From positions 1-50,002 of the forward strand of contig JAEZZO010000063.1 of assembly GCA_023418475.1 (NCBI GenBank): DNA of 50,002 nt. The letters are read 5' to 3'. Positions 8,301-17,187 of the stretch are shown here, piece after piece (position 1 is the first letter of the stretch; the number at the start of each line of letters is the position of its first letter). The translations under genes were made by a program, and so were the position numbers. Under the pieces are notes generated by a model that worked only from the letters and a program-made list of their open reading frames with translations, did not search any database and had not been told where the DNA came from. This DNA is from Bacillota bacterium. Lineage in GTDB: Bacteria > Bacillota > Clostridia > Lachnospirales > Lachnospiraceae.

Positions 8301-8777
8301 ATGAAGAAGAATTTGCTTTTATTGATTATACTTACGGTATCCCTGTTCGCAGGCTGCAGTAAGAAGGACCAAATGGTAAGTTTTATTCCAACCCCTACAC
8401 CAAGCGTAGATGTCACTGTAACGCCGGAACCAACCCTTGGGGATAAGAAAATTGCGGTCACGCCGACGCCCAAACCAATTCATATAGGGAAGACCAAGAC
8501 AATGTATGTGAAGTTGAATGAATATAATGATACTCTTAATGTCAGGTCCGCACCTTCTACGGATGCCGAGAAAGTTGGTTTTCTCGTGCATACGGAGAAG
8601 ATCGAGGTTATGGATATTGTCGATGGATGGGCTAGCTTTGTATATAATAATGTGATTTGTTATGTAAATGCTGATTTTCTGGTGGATAAACAGCCGGATT
8701 ATCTTGAGCCTCCAACACCCTCCGAAGTACCAAAGAGTAATACCAATCGTTCAAGCAGCAATAATACAGACATTTAA
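8301..8777 (+). CDS. Lipoprotein with bacterial SH3 domain
   Basis: The 158-residue protein has a lipoprotein signal peptide with lipobox LFAGC (lipidated Cys19). A proline/threonine-rich linker covers about 25-65 (for example PTPTPSVDVTVTPEPT). An SH3b domain covers about 68-125 (LNVRSAPSTDAEKVG, then VDGWASFVYNNVICYVNADFL). Such domains commonly bind peptidoglycan or mediate extracellular contacts. A polar Asn/Ser-rich tail ends the protein. It should be anchored on the outer face of the membrane. It lies upstream of an ABC-2 exporter but with a 230-bp gap, so a functional link is not shown. Confidence 0.85.
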   Translation: MKKNLLLLIILTVSLFAGCSKKDQMVSFIPTPTPSVDVTVTPEPTLGDKKIAVTPTPKPIHIGKTKTMYVKLNEYNDTLNVRSAPSTDAEKVGFLVHTEKIEVMDIVDGWASFVYNNVICYVNADFLVDKQPDYLEPPTPSEVPKSNTNRSSSNNTDI

Positions 8778-9004
8778 ATTAATATTATGAATGATATGAT
8801 TTTCTTTTTATAAGGTTCAATAACATGACAGCTTTATTATTACAGATGCTGCCGATATAAGCTATTGAATTCATAACGGACGCATATCTACTGAAATTAC
8901 GGACTCCCCCTTGTTTTGATTCTAATGATTTTAAATAAGGCAGAGTTCGTTTTTTATAATAAACGGAAGATACACACTTAGGTTGCGCATACAGCGGCGC
9001 AGAA

Positions 9005-10015
9005 ATGGGGCAAAGTATGATAATTGAGATGCAGGATGTGAACAAAACCTTTAAGCAGGCAATGAAAGAACCGGGATTGATCGGAGCAGTAAAACATATT
9101 GCTTCACAAAAGTACCAGTATAAGGAAGCTGTTAAGAATATCAGCCTGAACATTCCAGAAGGAGAGGCAGTTGCCTATGTCGGTCCGAACGGTGCAGGAA
9201 AGTCCACCACAATTAAAATGATGTCCGGAATTTTACATCCAACCGCGGGGGTGATTAAGGTATGCGGAGTGGAGCCTTATCGAAAGAGAATAGAGAATGC
9301 CAAAAACATTGGTGTTGTGTTTGGACAGCGAACGCAGCTATGGTGGGATATACCGATCCGTGAAACCTACACGCTGCTTCGCGATGTCTATGAAATGACA
9401 CCAAAGCAATATCAAAAGCAACTTGATATGCTGGTGGGCCTGTTGGAGATGGAGGATTTTCTGCATCTTCCGGCACGTAAGTTATCCCTTGGACAACGTA
9501 TGAGAGCTGATTTGGCAGCAGCATTAATTCATAATCCGAAAATATTATATCTGGATGAACCAACCATTGGGTTGGATATCGTTATCAAGAAGAAAATCCG
9601 TAGCTTTTTACGGGAATTAAATAAGGAAAATCATACAACTCTGTTGCTTACCACGCATGACCTGGAGGATATCGAGGATATCTGCGGAAGAATTGTAATA
9701 ATTGATGCCGGAACGCTTGTCTATGACGGGAAATTGGAGGATATGAAGAATAAATATGCCAGGGAAAGAGTGATGGTACTGGAAACAACCGAACCGGTAG
9801 GGGAGGCGAATAAGCTTCTGGAACACTTCCCTGCAGTTCGGCTGGAAAATCTGGAAGATAAGAGGATGAAGCTATATTTCGACCGCTTCGAAATACGTGC
9901 CGCACAGCTTCTGGAATGTTTCTCCAGGGAATATGAGATCGTAGATTTTAAGATTGATGAACCAAAGATAGAAACGGTTATCCTGAAAATGTATGCAGGG
10001 AAGCTGGAAGCTTAA
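9005..10015 (+). CDS. ABC-2 type transporter ATP-binding protein (COG4586-like)
   Basis: The ATPase (336 residues) has Walker A GPNGAGKST near 59-66, signature LSLGQ near 162, and Walker B ILYLDEPT near 180. A C-terminal extension is typical of the COG4586 group, whose genes pair with two distinct permeases, as here. An alternative start at 9017 gives the common N-terminus MIIEMQDV; neither start has a strong ribosome site. The first permease start follows within 17 bases of the stop. The substrate of this exporter family is generally uncharacterised. Confidence 0.9.
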   Translation: MGQSMIIEMQDVNKTFKQAMKEPGLIGAVKHIASQKYQYKEAVKNISLNIPEGEAVAYVGPNGAGKSTTIKMMSGILHPTAGVIKVCGVEPYRKRIENAKNIGVVFGQRTQLWWDIPIRETYTLLRDVYEMTPKQYQKQLDMLVGLLEMEDFLHLPARKLSLGQRMRADLAAALIHNPKILYLDEPTIGLDIVIKKKIRSFLRELNKENHTTLLLTTHDLEDIEDICGRIVIIDAGTLVYDGKLEDMKNKYARERVMVLETTEPVGEANKLLEHFPAVRLENLEDKRMKLYFDRFEIRAAQLLECFSREYEIVDFKIDEPKIETVILKMYAGKLEA

Positions 10016-10031
10016 GGAGGTGTGGATACAA

Positions 10032-10829
10032 ATGCGAAGATATAAAAAATACATAACCCTCATGAAGACCTCCATACAGCAGACAATTGCCTATCGGTCC
10101 AATTTCTTCATCTCTATGCTGGTGACTGCTTTACTCTTTGTATCATACTTTTTTCTATGGAAGTCTGTTTTTGCCGGAAAGGATAGCTTATCCTTATATA
10201 CCTGGCAGACTATGAAGGCCTACCTGATAGTTGCATTTATCTGTAATACATTACTTTCCTGGTACTCGGAATCTTCCATATCCAGAAAGATTTTAGATGG
10301 AAGTGTAGCAATGGATCTGACAAAACCCTTTGATTTTTATTTCGCCAGACTGTTCGAGACGATCGGCTCATCGGTCTTTGAAGCCCTGATCATCGTTATT
10401 ACAAGTACCTTTCTTATACTAGGTCTGGGAATAGCAGTTCCACAAAATCCTGGTACCTGGATGGTATTTATTCTAAGTGTAACCCTGGCCTTGATTATAA
10501 AATATGAAATTGTGTTTTTCTTTTCTACCTTTACGTTTATTACCACTTCCTATATGGGAATACAATGGACCCGTGCGGCTATGACCAATTTATTATCAGG
10601 GGGGTTGCTGCCTCTTGCTTTTTTCCCGGAAGGGGTAATGCACATTTTAAAGGAATTACCATTTTCTTATATTGTATCCTTTCCGGCATCCATCTTTTTA
10701 GGACAGGCGGAGCCGTCCGGACTAATACAATCCTTTTTAAAGGAAATTATCTGGATCATAATAATATTTATCATTGATAAAGTGTTTTTTGCGATCAATA
10801 TCAGAAAGGTCACTATATTTGGAGGTTGA
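10032..10829 (+). CDS. ABC-2 type transporter permease (COG4587-like)
   Basis: The start at 10032 is set by AAGGAGG at 10014-10020, giving 265 residues. The protein has about six hydrophobic segments typical of an ABC-2 membrane subunit. A short cytosolic N-terminus (MRRYKKYITLMKTSIQQ) is followed by the first helix, and a LDLTKPFD-like motif (here AMDLTKPFDFY) lies near residue 95. It is the second gene of a three-gene operon with an ATPase and another permease, and probably forms a heterodimeric channel with the next protein. Four bases separate it from that gene. Confidence 0.85.
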   Translation: MRRYKKYITLMKTSIQQTIAYRSNFFISMLVTALLFVSYFFLWKSVFAGKDSLSLYTWQTMKAYLIVAFICNTLLSWYSESSISRKILDGSVAMDLTKPFDFYFARLFETIGSSVFEALIIVITSTFLILGLGIAVPQNPGTWMVFILSVTLALIIKYEIVFFFSTFTFITTSYMGIQWTRAAMTNLLSGGLLPLAFFPEGVMHILKELPFSYIVSFPASIFLGQAEPSGLIQSFLKEIIWIIIIFIIDKVFFAINIRKVTIFGG

Positions 10830-10833
10830 GATA

Positions 10834-11637
10834 ATGGGTAGTAAGCTTAGAAAATATTTGCTGTTATATCGACGTTATATGGGACAGGATTTAAAAAGAG
10901 CTCTGGAATATCAGTTAGACTTTTTTATACAATTTATTGCCGCGGCAATTATGCAGGCAGCCGGTTTATTTACGATCTGGGGAATATTCCATCAGATCAA
11001 GAGCATAGAAGGATGGGGCTACTGGGAAGTAATTGTGGTTTATGCGCTGATGTATTTTGCCATAGGTTTTGGTGAAATATTTTTTGAAGGTCCCTGGGAA
11101 ATAAATAGTCTGTACTTGAGGGGAGGTATGGATTATCTGCTGACCAGGCCACTACCGGTTGTATTTCAGCTGTTTGCCTCCAAAATAGGTCTAAATGGAA
11201 TTGGCAATGTGTTAACAGCAATCATTGTTTTAGTGGTTGCCATACCAAAGTGTTCCCAGAAAATATCACTTGCAAGCCTGCTTTTATTTTTCCTGCTCTT
11301 TCTGATAGCACTTCCAATCAAAGGAGCAACTATCCTGGCCTCTAACTGTATTACCTTTTGGACCAAAGCACCCGGTAATGCATTCGGAAATCTGGTACAT
11401 AATATCGGGGAATATACCAAATATCCGATTACAATCTATCCGAAGGCGATACAATTTATTCTATCCTTTCTCATACCCTATGCCTTTATCAGTTATTTTC
11501 CGGCAGCTGTTCTGCTTCAGAAGGAATATGCCCTGAAGCTTGTCTGGTTTTCACCGCTGGTGGCAGCCTATAGTGTTTATCTTGCGATAAGGTTATTTCA
11601 AAAAGGACTTAAGCTTTACGAAAGCGTTGGGAATTAA
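10834..11637 (+). CDS. ABC-2 type transporter permease (COG3694-like)
   Basis: The start at 10834 follows GGAGGTTGAG; a longer frame overlapping the previous gene is less likely. The 267-residue membrane protein has about six hydrophobic spans and a MDYLLTRPLPV motif near residue 95. This corresponds to the AMDLTKPFD motif of its partner and is typical of this permease family. Together with the two preceding genes it should form a complete exporter. It ends 25 bases from the convergent yesN-like gene, with no clear terminator between. Confidence 0.85.
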   Translation: MGSKLRKYLLLYRRYMGQDLKRALEYQLDFFIQFIAAAIMQAAGLFTIWGIFHQIKSIEGWGYWEVIVVYALMYFAIGFGEIFFEGPWEINSLYLRGGMDYLLTRPLPVVFQLFASKIGLNGIGNVLTAIIVLVVAIPKCSQKISLASLLLFFLLFLIALPIKGATILASNCITFWTKAPGNAFGNLVHNIGEYTKYPITIYPKAIQFILSFLIPYAFISYFPAAVLLQKEYALKLVWFSPLVAAYSVYLAIRLFQKGLKLYESVGN

Positions 11638-11662
11638 AGTGGAAAATATCCTGAAATAGTTA

Positions 11663-13123
11663 TTATTTATTCTGTTGCTGCCACTGTTTTGGACTCATCC
11701 CTAATTGTGAACGAAATATTTTATGAAAATAAGTGGTTGAGCGGTAGCCAGCCTGTGCTGCGATGGCTTCTATAGACAGACTGTTTTGACCTTTTAGCAG
11801 CTTACATGCTTTTTCAAGACGGATTTTGTTTAAAAATTGCAGGAAGGTAATTCCTACTTCCTTCTTAAAAATATAACTTAAGTAACTGGGATGAAGACTA
11901 ATAATCTCTGCAACCTGGTCCAGGGACAAATCTTCATCATAATGCTGTTGTATATATATTCTGGTTAAATTTATTTTTTCGGAATAATTAGTGTGTTCGC
12001 TCTGATTAGGAAGGGAGTGCCAAAAATTTGTGAGCATATCCTGCATAAAAGTGACAAGTGTTGAATGATTGATGATTTTTGTAACCTGTTGCTGATAGAG
12101 CTGAATGATATTCTCTTCAGTTAAATTTATTTCCATGATAGATAAATAACAGGTTAAGATTTCGATGAAGGCTTGCAAATGAATTTCAATCAACTTATTA
12201 TTTGATCTATAGAGAGCTTCAATGTAATCATTCAGCATCGTTTCATTTAAAAATACCTGACATGCCATATTAAAGGTATCAGGTTTTTGATTTATCTGTT
12301 TCTTTACTTTTTCTCTAGTATCATTCGCCAGAGGAAGGATGGAAAGCACTAAATTCATCAAGGCATACGGATATAAGTGCTGGATCTCCTGATTTAGTAA
12401 CCCTGCCGGATGATTCGCACAGGTAATCGTGGATAAACCAATGGAATGACCGGGTATACATAACTGGCATACACTGCGCAGCTCTTGTTCAGAAAGATGA
12501 GCAGCAGAGTTTAATAAGAAGATATTCTGGTTACATTGAGTAAAATAATAAACATTTTCAAAGTAGACAGAAAGAGAATCCTTTACAGCAGTATCATTAT
12601 GACTACTATTTCTTATAAAAATACATAGTGTAGTATTGGGAAGAGGGATTAGGTATGCTATTTCTGTAGCAGAAAATTGACAGTATTCAGACTGCTCTCT
12701 ATAGAATAGTAGCATTTTCAATTTGATAAGAGATAAATGAAACATTTTCTGTTTCTCCAAATCTATATCAATAAGCCGGTTTATCAATTGGGATTTATCG
12801 ACAGGCTTCAAAATGTAATCAATAATATGAAGATGAATTGCCTTTTTGTAATATTCAAGCTTTTCGTATCCGCTTAATATAATAAATTTACAATCGCATT
12901 TTTGTTCCATTATTTTTTCAATCATTGTGAGTCCATCCATTTCCGGCATATTAATATCTGTAATAACAACATCCGGACATACACTGGGAAGTATCTGCAA
13001 TGCATTAATAGCATCTGCTGCCAATGTGATTTGAAGCTTTACCTCCTTTTGCTGAAGAAGCATGGCTTCTAAACCTTTCAGGGTAATATATTCATCATCA
13101 ATCAGTAAAATACTTAATGCCAT
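11663..13123 (-). CDS. YesN-type response regulator (receiver + AraC output)
   Basis: The 486-residue protein has an N-terminal receiver domain with acidic pocket (DDE at 9-11), phospho-acceptor Asp56 in VVITDINMPEMDG and Lys106 in ILKPVDK. A long middle region carries no clear motif. The C-terminal ~100 residues are an AraC-type paired helix-turn-helix (LDQVAEIISLHPSYLSYIFK and IEAIAAQAGYRSTTYFHKIF). The start codon follows the upstream kinase stop by one base, with GGAGG inside the kinase end, so the pair is co-translated. It probably activates the ABC sugar importer encoded divergently from 15271. Confidence 0.92.
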   Translation of the reverse strand: MALSILLIDDEYITLKGLEAMLLQQKEVKLQITLAADAINALQILPSVCPDVVITDINMPEMDGLTMIEKIMEQKCDCKFIILSGYEKLEYYKKAIHLHIIDYILKPVDKSQLINRLIDIDLEKQKMFHLSLIKLKMLLFYREQSEYCQFSATEIAYLIPLPNTTLCIFIRNSSHNDTAVKDSLSVYFENVYYFTQCNQNIFLLNSAAHLSEQELRSVCQLCIPGHSIGLSTITCANHPAGLLNQEIQHLYPYALMNLVLSILPLANDTREKVKKQINQKPDTFNMACQVFLNETMLNDYIEALYRSNNKLIEIHLQAFIEILTCYLSIMEINLTEENIIQLYQQQVTKIINHSTLVTFMQDMLTNFWHSLPNQSEHTNYSEKINLTRIYIQQHYDEDLSLDQVAEIISLHPSYLSYIFKKEVGITFLQFLNKIRLEKACKLLKGQNSLSIEAIAAQAGYRSTTYFHKIFRSQLGMSPKQWQQQNK

Positions 13124-13124
13124 A

Positions 13125-14900
13125 TTATGCTTCCTCCTTTCTACTTAATCCGCTAAGATATTTATATAAGCGCAGGCTGCAAATTGTATTCACATTTGCG
13201 GTACTTGTTATGGAAAAATCAAAACAGTCCCCATAAAATAACTGAAGTCTGTCATGAATATTAAAAAGACTTCTGCCATTATAACTACTGGACATATGGA
13301 CGCGCTTTTCTGTATGAATTAACATGTCCTGTATTTCTGCAAGACGTTCCGGAGTAATCCCCGGTCCGTCATTTTCTACGATGATGGTAACATAATCAGT
13401 TTTTGTAAAGATCCTGATCTTTATATTTACAAGCCGTCGTGTCTGGCTGATATCATGAGAAAAAACATTCTCCACAAAGGAAAACAGTACAAACTTCGGA
13501 AATCTCCATTTGTCTTCAAGCGGGCATATATCCCAGTTCACTGTAAATCGGTTAAGCAAACGTTTACTCTGAATATCAAGATATTGGCGTACTATATCAA
13601 TTTCCCGGATGATGGAAACAAGATATTCCTGCGAAAGGGAATAACGCATTAGATTACCAAAGGAAAAGGCTATATCTGATATCAGGCTTTGCTGGTTGGC
13701 CTCAGCAATCATGCGGATACTCTCCAGGGTACCATAAAAAAAATGAGGATTCAACTGCGACTGCAAGGCTTCAATCTGTGCATTTTTTAATTGAATCTCG
13801 TTGTTATGAAGAATCTCAGCCATATTATTGGTCCGGTCTGCCATCTGGTTAAAATTTCTTATCAATTCCCCGATTTCGTCATCTGGAGAGGGTCCGTCAT
13901 AGGGAAGCAATTTGGGAGATTTCATTTTCCGTATATGAGTAGAGAGGCGTGATATATTTTGAAATGGCCGGAATACTGTTTGAAATATTATTACATTCGA
14001 GAGTAAAAAAACCGCTAAACATAATAGCAAATTCAATAACAGCGGCTCCATTTCCAGAGCCCAGAAGGATTCATGTTTGATACGAACAACATGAACGGAA
14101 TTTGAGGCTAAGGAAAATGCACTCACAAAGAGCTTGTCTTTGGAATTTAATTTTACGTAAACATTTTTATGATTCAGCAATTCGGTTATATTTTTTTTCA
14201 AGTATTGATTGGCATTTGTGGTGCTGTTAATACTGTAGACAAGAGAATTATTGTAATAAATATAAGTTGAGGTATTAGAACTGTCATTAATGTAATTACT
14301 AAAAATATCTTCATCACAGGTAAATTCCAATACTCCGGATATATCAGGCTTTGATGAATAGATAAATCCGGCATAATATGCCATTTGTAACTTTCCGTTC
14401 ACATGATCCAATTTCCAGAAGTGACGATACAGCTCACGTTTCAGAGAGATAGAAGAATTGAAATCAATAATTGGATACAAATCACTGAGTGGCTGAAATT
14501 CAGTCAATATGCGGGCCGCTATTTTATTATTTGTATAAATCCGGATTTTTTTTATAGATCGATCAGCGTTATATACATAATTTAGCTGAGTGCTGATCTG
14601 GCTTAAGTAATTATAGACGATTTTATTAGCGGCTTGTTTGTTATCTTCCAGAATATTTGTTAAGGCATTGCAGGAGGAAAACAGGTAATAATAGCTTTCA
14701 ATATATTCCAGTTCATTTTCTAGAAAATTTTTGTCCGAAATTGTCGCTTCTTTTTTGGAGCTTAAATATTCGCTGCGTATTCCATTCACCAGATAGGAAT
14801 AGATAATACCACTTAATAGAAGCAAAGGTAATATGATTACAAAAATATAGCAAATCATAAATCGTGTCTGTAAATTCTTAATATGTAAAAATTCTCTCAT
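13125..14900 (-). CDS. YesM-type sensor histidine kinase
   Basis: The start is placed at 14900 (ATG after GGGG at useful spacing); an in-frame TTG at 14927 is possible. Of 591 residues, the first ~40 include a membrane helix. An extracytoplasmic sensor domain of about 250 residues follows, then a second helix near 290-310, a HAMP linker, and the His_kinase/HATPase pair. The phospho-acceptor region reads QLNPHFFYGTLESI, close to the family consensus NPHFLYNTL. The N box ENVFSHD and the late glycine box (GRSLFNI) are somewhat degenerate, while ENDGPGI is intact. It likely senses an extracellular saccharide and phosphorylates the adjacent regulator. Confidence 0.9.
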   Translation of the reverse strand: MREFLHIKNLQTRFMICYIFVIILPLLLLSGIIYSYLVNGIRSEYLSSKKEATISDKNFLENELEYIESYYYLFSSCNALTNILEDNKQAANKIVYNYLSQISTQLNYVYNADRSIKKIRIYTNNKIAARILTEFQPLSDLYPIIDFNSSISLKRELYRHFWKLDHVNGKLQMAYYAGFIYSSKPDISGVLEFTCDEDIFSNYINDSSNTSTYIYYNNSLVYSINSTTNANQYLKKNITELLNHKNVYVKLNSKDKLFVSAFSLASNSVHVVRIKHESFWALEMEPLLLNLLLCLAVFLLSNVIIFQTVFRPFQNISRLSTHIRKMKSPKLLPYDGPSPDDEIGELIRNFNQMADRTNNMAEILHNNEIQLKNAQIEALQSQLNPHFFYGTLESIRMIAEANQQSLISDIAFSFGNLMRYSLSQEYLVSIIREIDIVRQYLDIQSKRLLNRFTVNWDICPLEDKWRFPKFVLFSFVENVFSHDISQTRRLVNIKIRIFTKTDYVTIIVENDGPGITPERLAEIQDMLIHTEKRVHMSSSYNGRSLFNIHDRLQLFYGDCFDFSITSTANVNTICSLRLYKYLSGLSRKEEA

Positions 14901-15270
14901 AATAAACCCCATGCGGCCGTAAGGCAAATCTAATTCTAGTGAAAAATAAGTTTCATACTTTTAATCATAATGCCGCAAAGCGGCATCCCAAGTAATAGTG
15001 TGAAGATGCTTTTTCTTTATACTTATTACCGGTTAAAAATGATTTCTTTTCAAGTACATTTTACTGACTAATAAAATATTAGCACATACCAAGATATAGT
15101 ACAACATTAAGAAGCAGCACCTTAAAAATATACAATAGATTCTAAAATATTGATAGATTTTCTTCCTTTGGATAGAGAAATATAAATATTTGAAAAGCAA
15201 ATCTAAAAAATGGTTCGTTTTAATCCTATAATTCTTATGATATAGTTAAGATAAAGTTTTTGCGGAGGAG
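14901..15270. other. Divergent control region, yesM-like / ABC importer
   Basis: This 370-bp gap holds repeat B copy 2 next to the kinase and the importer promoter at its right end. A TATAAT (15227-15232) and a TGATATAGT extended -10-like sequence (15238-15246) are visible, both with poor -35 elements. That fits a promoter needing an activator such as the neighbouring YesN-like protein. No coding sequence is seen. Confidence 0.4.
14964..15029 (+). repeat. Repeat family B, copy 2 (short form)
   Basis: The sequence begins like copy 1 (ATCATAATGCCGC) with a six-bp TGCCGC/GCGGCA stem and three-base loop. It then passes directly to the GTGTGAAGATGC segment, so the large middle hairpin of copies 1 and 3 is absent. 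It lies just upstream of the sensor kinase gene. Confidence 0.65.
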
Positions 15271-16242
15271 GTGTTTGTTATAGAAAATAATATAACAACA
15301 ATAAAAAAGAAAAATCGCTTTAACCAGTTTCTGCACCAATTAGATCTTCAGATCTTTGCCTTATCAGGGATTACATATTTGATTATATTCTCGTTTATTC
15401 CGATGATTGGAATAATAATGGCATTCAAATCTTATAAGATTACATCGGGCTTCATTGGTGTTTTTACCAGCGATTGGGCGGGACTTAAGTATTTTAAGGA
15501 ATTTATAACGGATTATCGTTTTGGAGAATTGCTGCGGAATACAATTGTGATCAGTACATTAAAGATGGTATTTGCTTTCCCGATACCGATTCTTTTAGCG
15601 ATCATGATCTCTGAATGCCGTAATAAATTCTTTAAACGCTTCATTCAGACAGCAAGCTATCTTCCTAACTTTATTTCCTGGGTATTGGTTTATGGTATCG
15701 GCACTGCTTTACTCTCTGAGAATAGCGGAGTGATTAATCAATTGCTAATCCATCTTGGATTTATAAAGAAAGGGATTCCTTTTTTAACAGATCCGAATCA
15801 GTTCTGGGGAATGTCAGTATTTTTATCCATCTGGAAAAGCTCGGGCTGGTGGGCGATCATTTTTCTGGCTGCGATAGCAGGAATTGACAGTACTCTATAT
15901 GAAGCTGCAGAGGTGGATGGTGCAGGAAGGCTTAAGAGAATATGGCATATTACACTTCCGGGAATCAAAGGAGCGATCATAACGGTGTTAATATTATCAA
16001 TAGGAAGCTTCCTTGGCGGGGGTATGGTAGGATCGAACTTCGAACAAAGCTTTTTAATGGGAAATAAAGTGAATAATGCAACCTCAGAGATCATACAGAC
16101 GTATGCGTTTAAGATGGGAATGGCAGAAGGGCGTTTTTCCTATGCAGCAGCAGTTGATTTAATCCAGTCGATGATTTCCATAACTTTAGTAATCATCAGT
16201 AATGCCGTTGCGAAAAAAGCCTCTGGCGAGGGATTATTCTAA
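15271..16242 (+). CDS. Sugar ABC transporter permease (LplB-like)
   Basis: This is a 323-residue binding-protein-dependent permease with six predicted membrane helices. Its EAA loop is EAAEVDGAGRLKRIWHITLP, where the ATPase docks. It resembles LplB/YtcP-group permeases for oligosaccharides or their degradation products. The start is unusual: a perfect AGGAGGTG (15266-15273) overlaps the GTG counted as start, and the optimally spaced codon downstream is ATA (15280). No ATG, GTG or TTG is available at normal spacing. It forms an operon with the second permease (11-base gap) and the binding protein. Confidence 0.9.
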   Translation: MFVIENNITTIKKKNRFNQFLHQLDLQIFALSGITYLIIFSFIPMIGIIMAFKSYKITSGFIGVFTSDWAGLKYFKEFITDYRFGELLRNTIVISTLKMVFAFPIPILLAIMISECRNKFFKRFIQTASYLPNFISWVLVYGIGTALLSENSGVINQLLIHLGFIKKGIPFLTDPNQFWGMSVFLSIWKSSGWWAIIFLAAIAGIDSTLYEAAEVDGAGRLKRIWHITLPGIKGAIITVLILSIGSFLGGGMVGSNFEQSFLMGNKVNNATSEIIQTYAFKMGMAEGRFSYAAAVDLIQSMISITLVIISNAVAKKASGEGLF

Positions 16243-16253
16243 AGGAGAAGATT

Positions 16254-17135
16254 ATGAGGAAGATAAAAGAAGATCGTATTGTGGATATTGTTATTTACAT
16301 AATGCTTGGTTTGGTTGGAATTATCACGATTTATCCCTTTTACTATACGGTGATTTGTTCTTTCAATGAAGGCATTGACTTGATGAAGGGCGGTATTTAC
16401 CTTTGGACCCGAAAGTTTACCTTGGCGAATTATCAATTGTTTCTAAGTGATATCAGCTGGACCCATGCATTTCTGGTTTCTTCGGCCAGAACTATTTTGG
16501 GAACCCTATGCTGCGTAAGCTTTACCAGTATTTTTAGTTATGCACTTTCCAGAAATAATTTAATGTTTAAGAATACATACAGATTCCTTGTTATTTTTAC
16601 AATGTATTTTTCGGGCGGTTTAATTCCCTTCTATGTGCTGCTGCGTAACTTGAATTTACTGAATACCTTTTGGGTTTATATTGTACCCAGTATGCTAAAT
16701 ACTTTTTTTGTCATTACAGGTATCAATTTCTTTCGTTCCATACCGGAATCTATGCTGGAAGCAGCACGGATTGATGGCGCAAAAGAAATACAGGTTTTCT
16801 TAAGAATTGTGGTACCGGTATCACTTCCGTTTCTGGCAACTCTGTCTCTGTTTTGCGCTGTAGGGCAATGGAACAGCTGGTTGGATTCTGCCTATTATGT
16901 GCGGAATGCCAATTTGCAGACCTTATCCTATAAAATGATGACAACGATTAACCAGGCATTAGCATCAACTGCAAATTCCAGTGCTGCCGGACAGCTGTCG
17001 GAAGCAAAAACATCAAGCACATTTACCGTTCAGGCAACAGCAATGGTAATTTCGATGCTCCCTATCATGTGTGTTTATCCGTTCCTTCAAAAATATTTTG
17101 TACAAGGCATGATGATAGGTGCAGTAAAAGAGTAA
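16254..17135 (+). CDS. Sugar ABC transporter permease (LplC-like)
   Basis: The 293-residue permease has six membrane helices and the EAA motif EAARIDGAKEIQVFLRIVVP near 165, for contact with a shared ATPase. It pairs with the preceding permease to form the membrane channel. AAAGGAGA precedes the ATG. No ATP-binding subunit is encoded nearby, which is usual for this family because a general MsmX-like ATPase serves several such importers. Confidence 0.92.
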   Translation: MRKIKEDRIVDIVIYIMLGLVGIITIYPFYYTVICSFNEGIDLMKGGIYLWTRKFTLANYQLFLSDISWTHAFLVSSARTILGTLCCVSFTSIFSYALSRNNLMFKNTYRFLVIFTMYFSGGLIPFYVLLRNLNLLNTFWVYIVPSMLNTFFVITGINFFRSIPESMLEAARIDGAKEIQVFLRIVVPVSLPFLATLSLFCAVGQWNSWLDSAYYVRNANLQTLSYKMMTTINQALASTANSSAAGQLSEAKTSSTFTVQATAMVISMLPIMCVYPFLQKYFVQGMMIGAVKE

Positions 17136-17187
17136 TAAACGTAAAAAATCGCAGTCATGCGGTTTTAATAAAAGGAGGTAAGAAATA

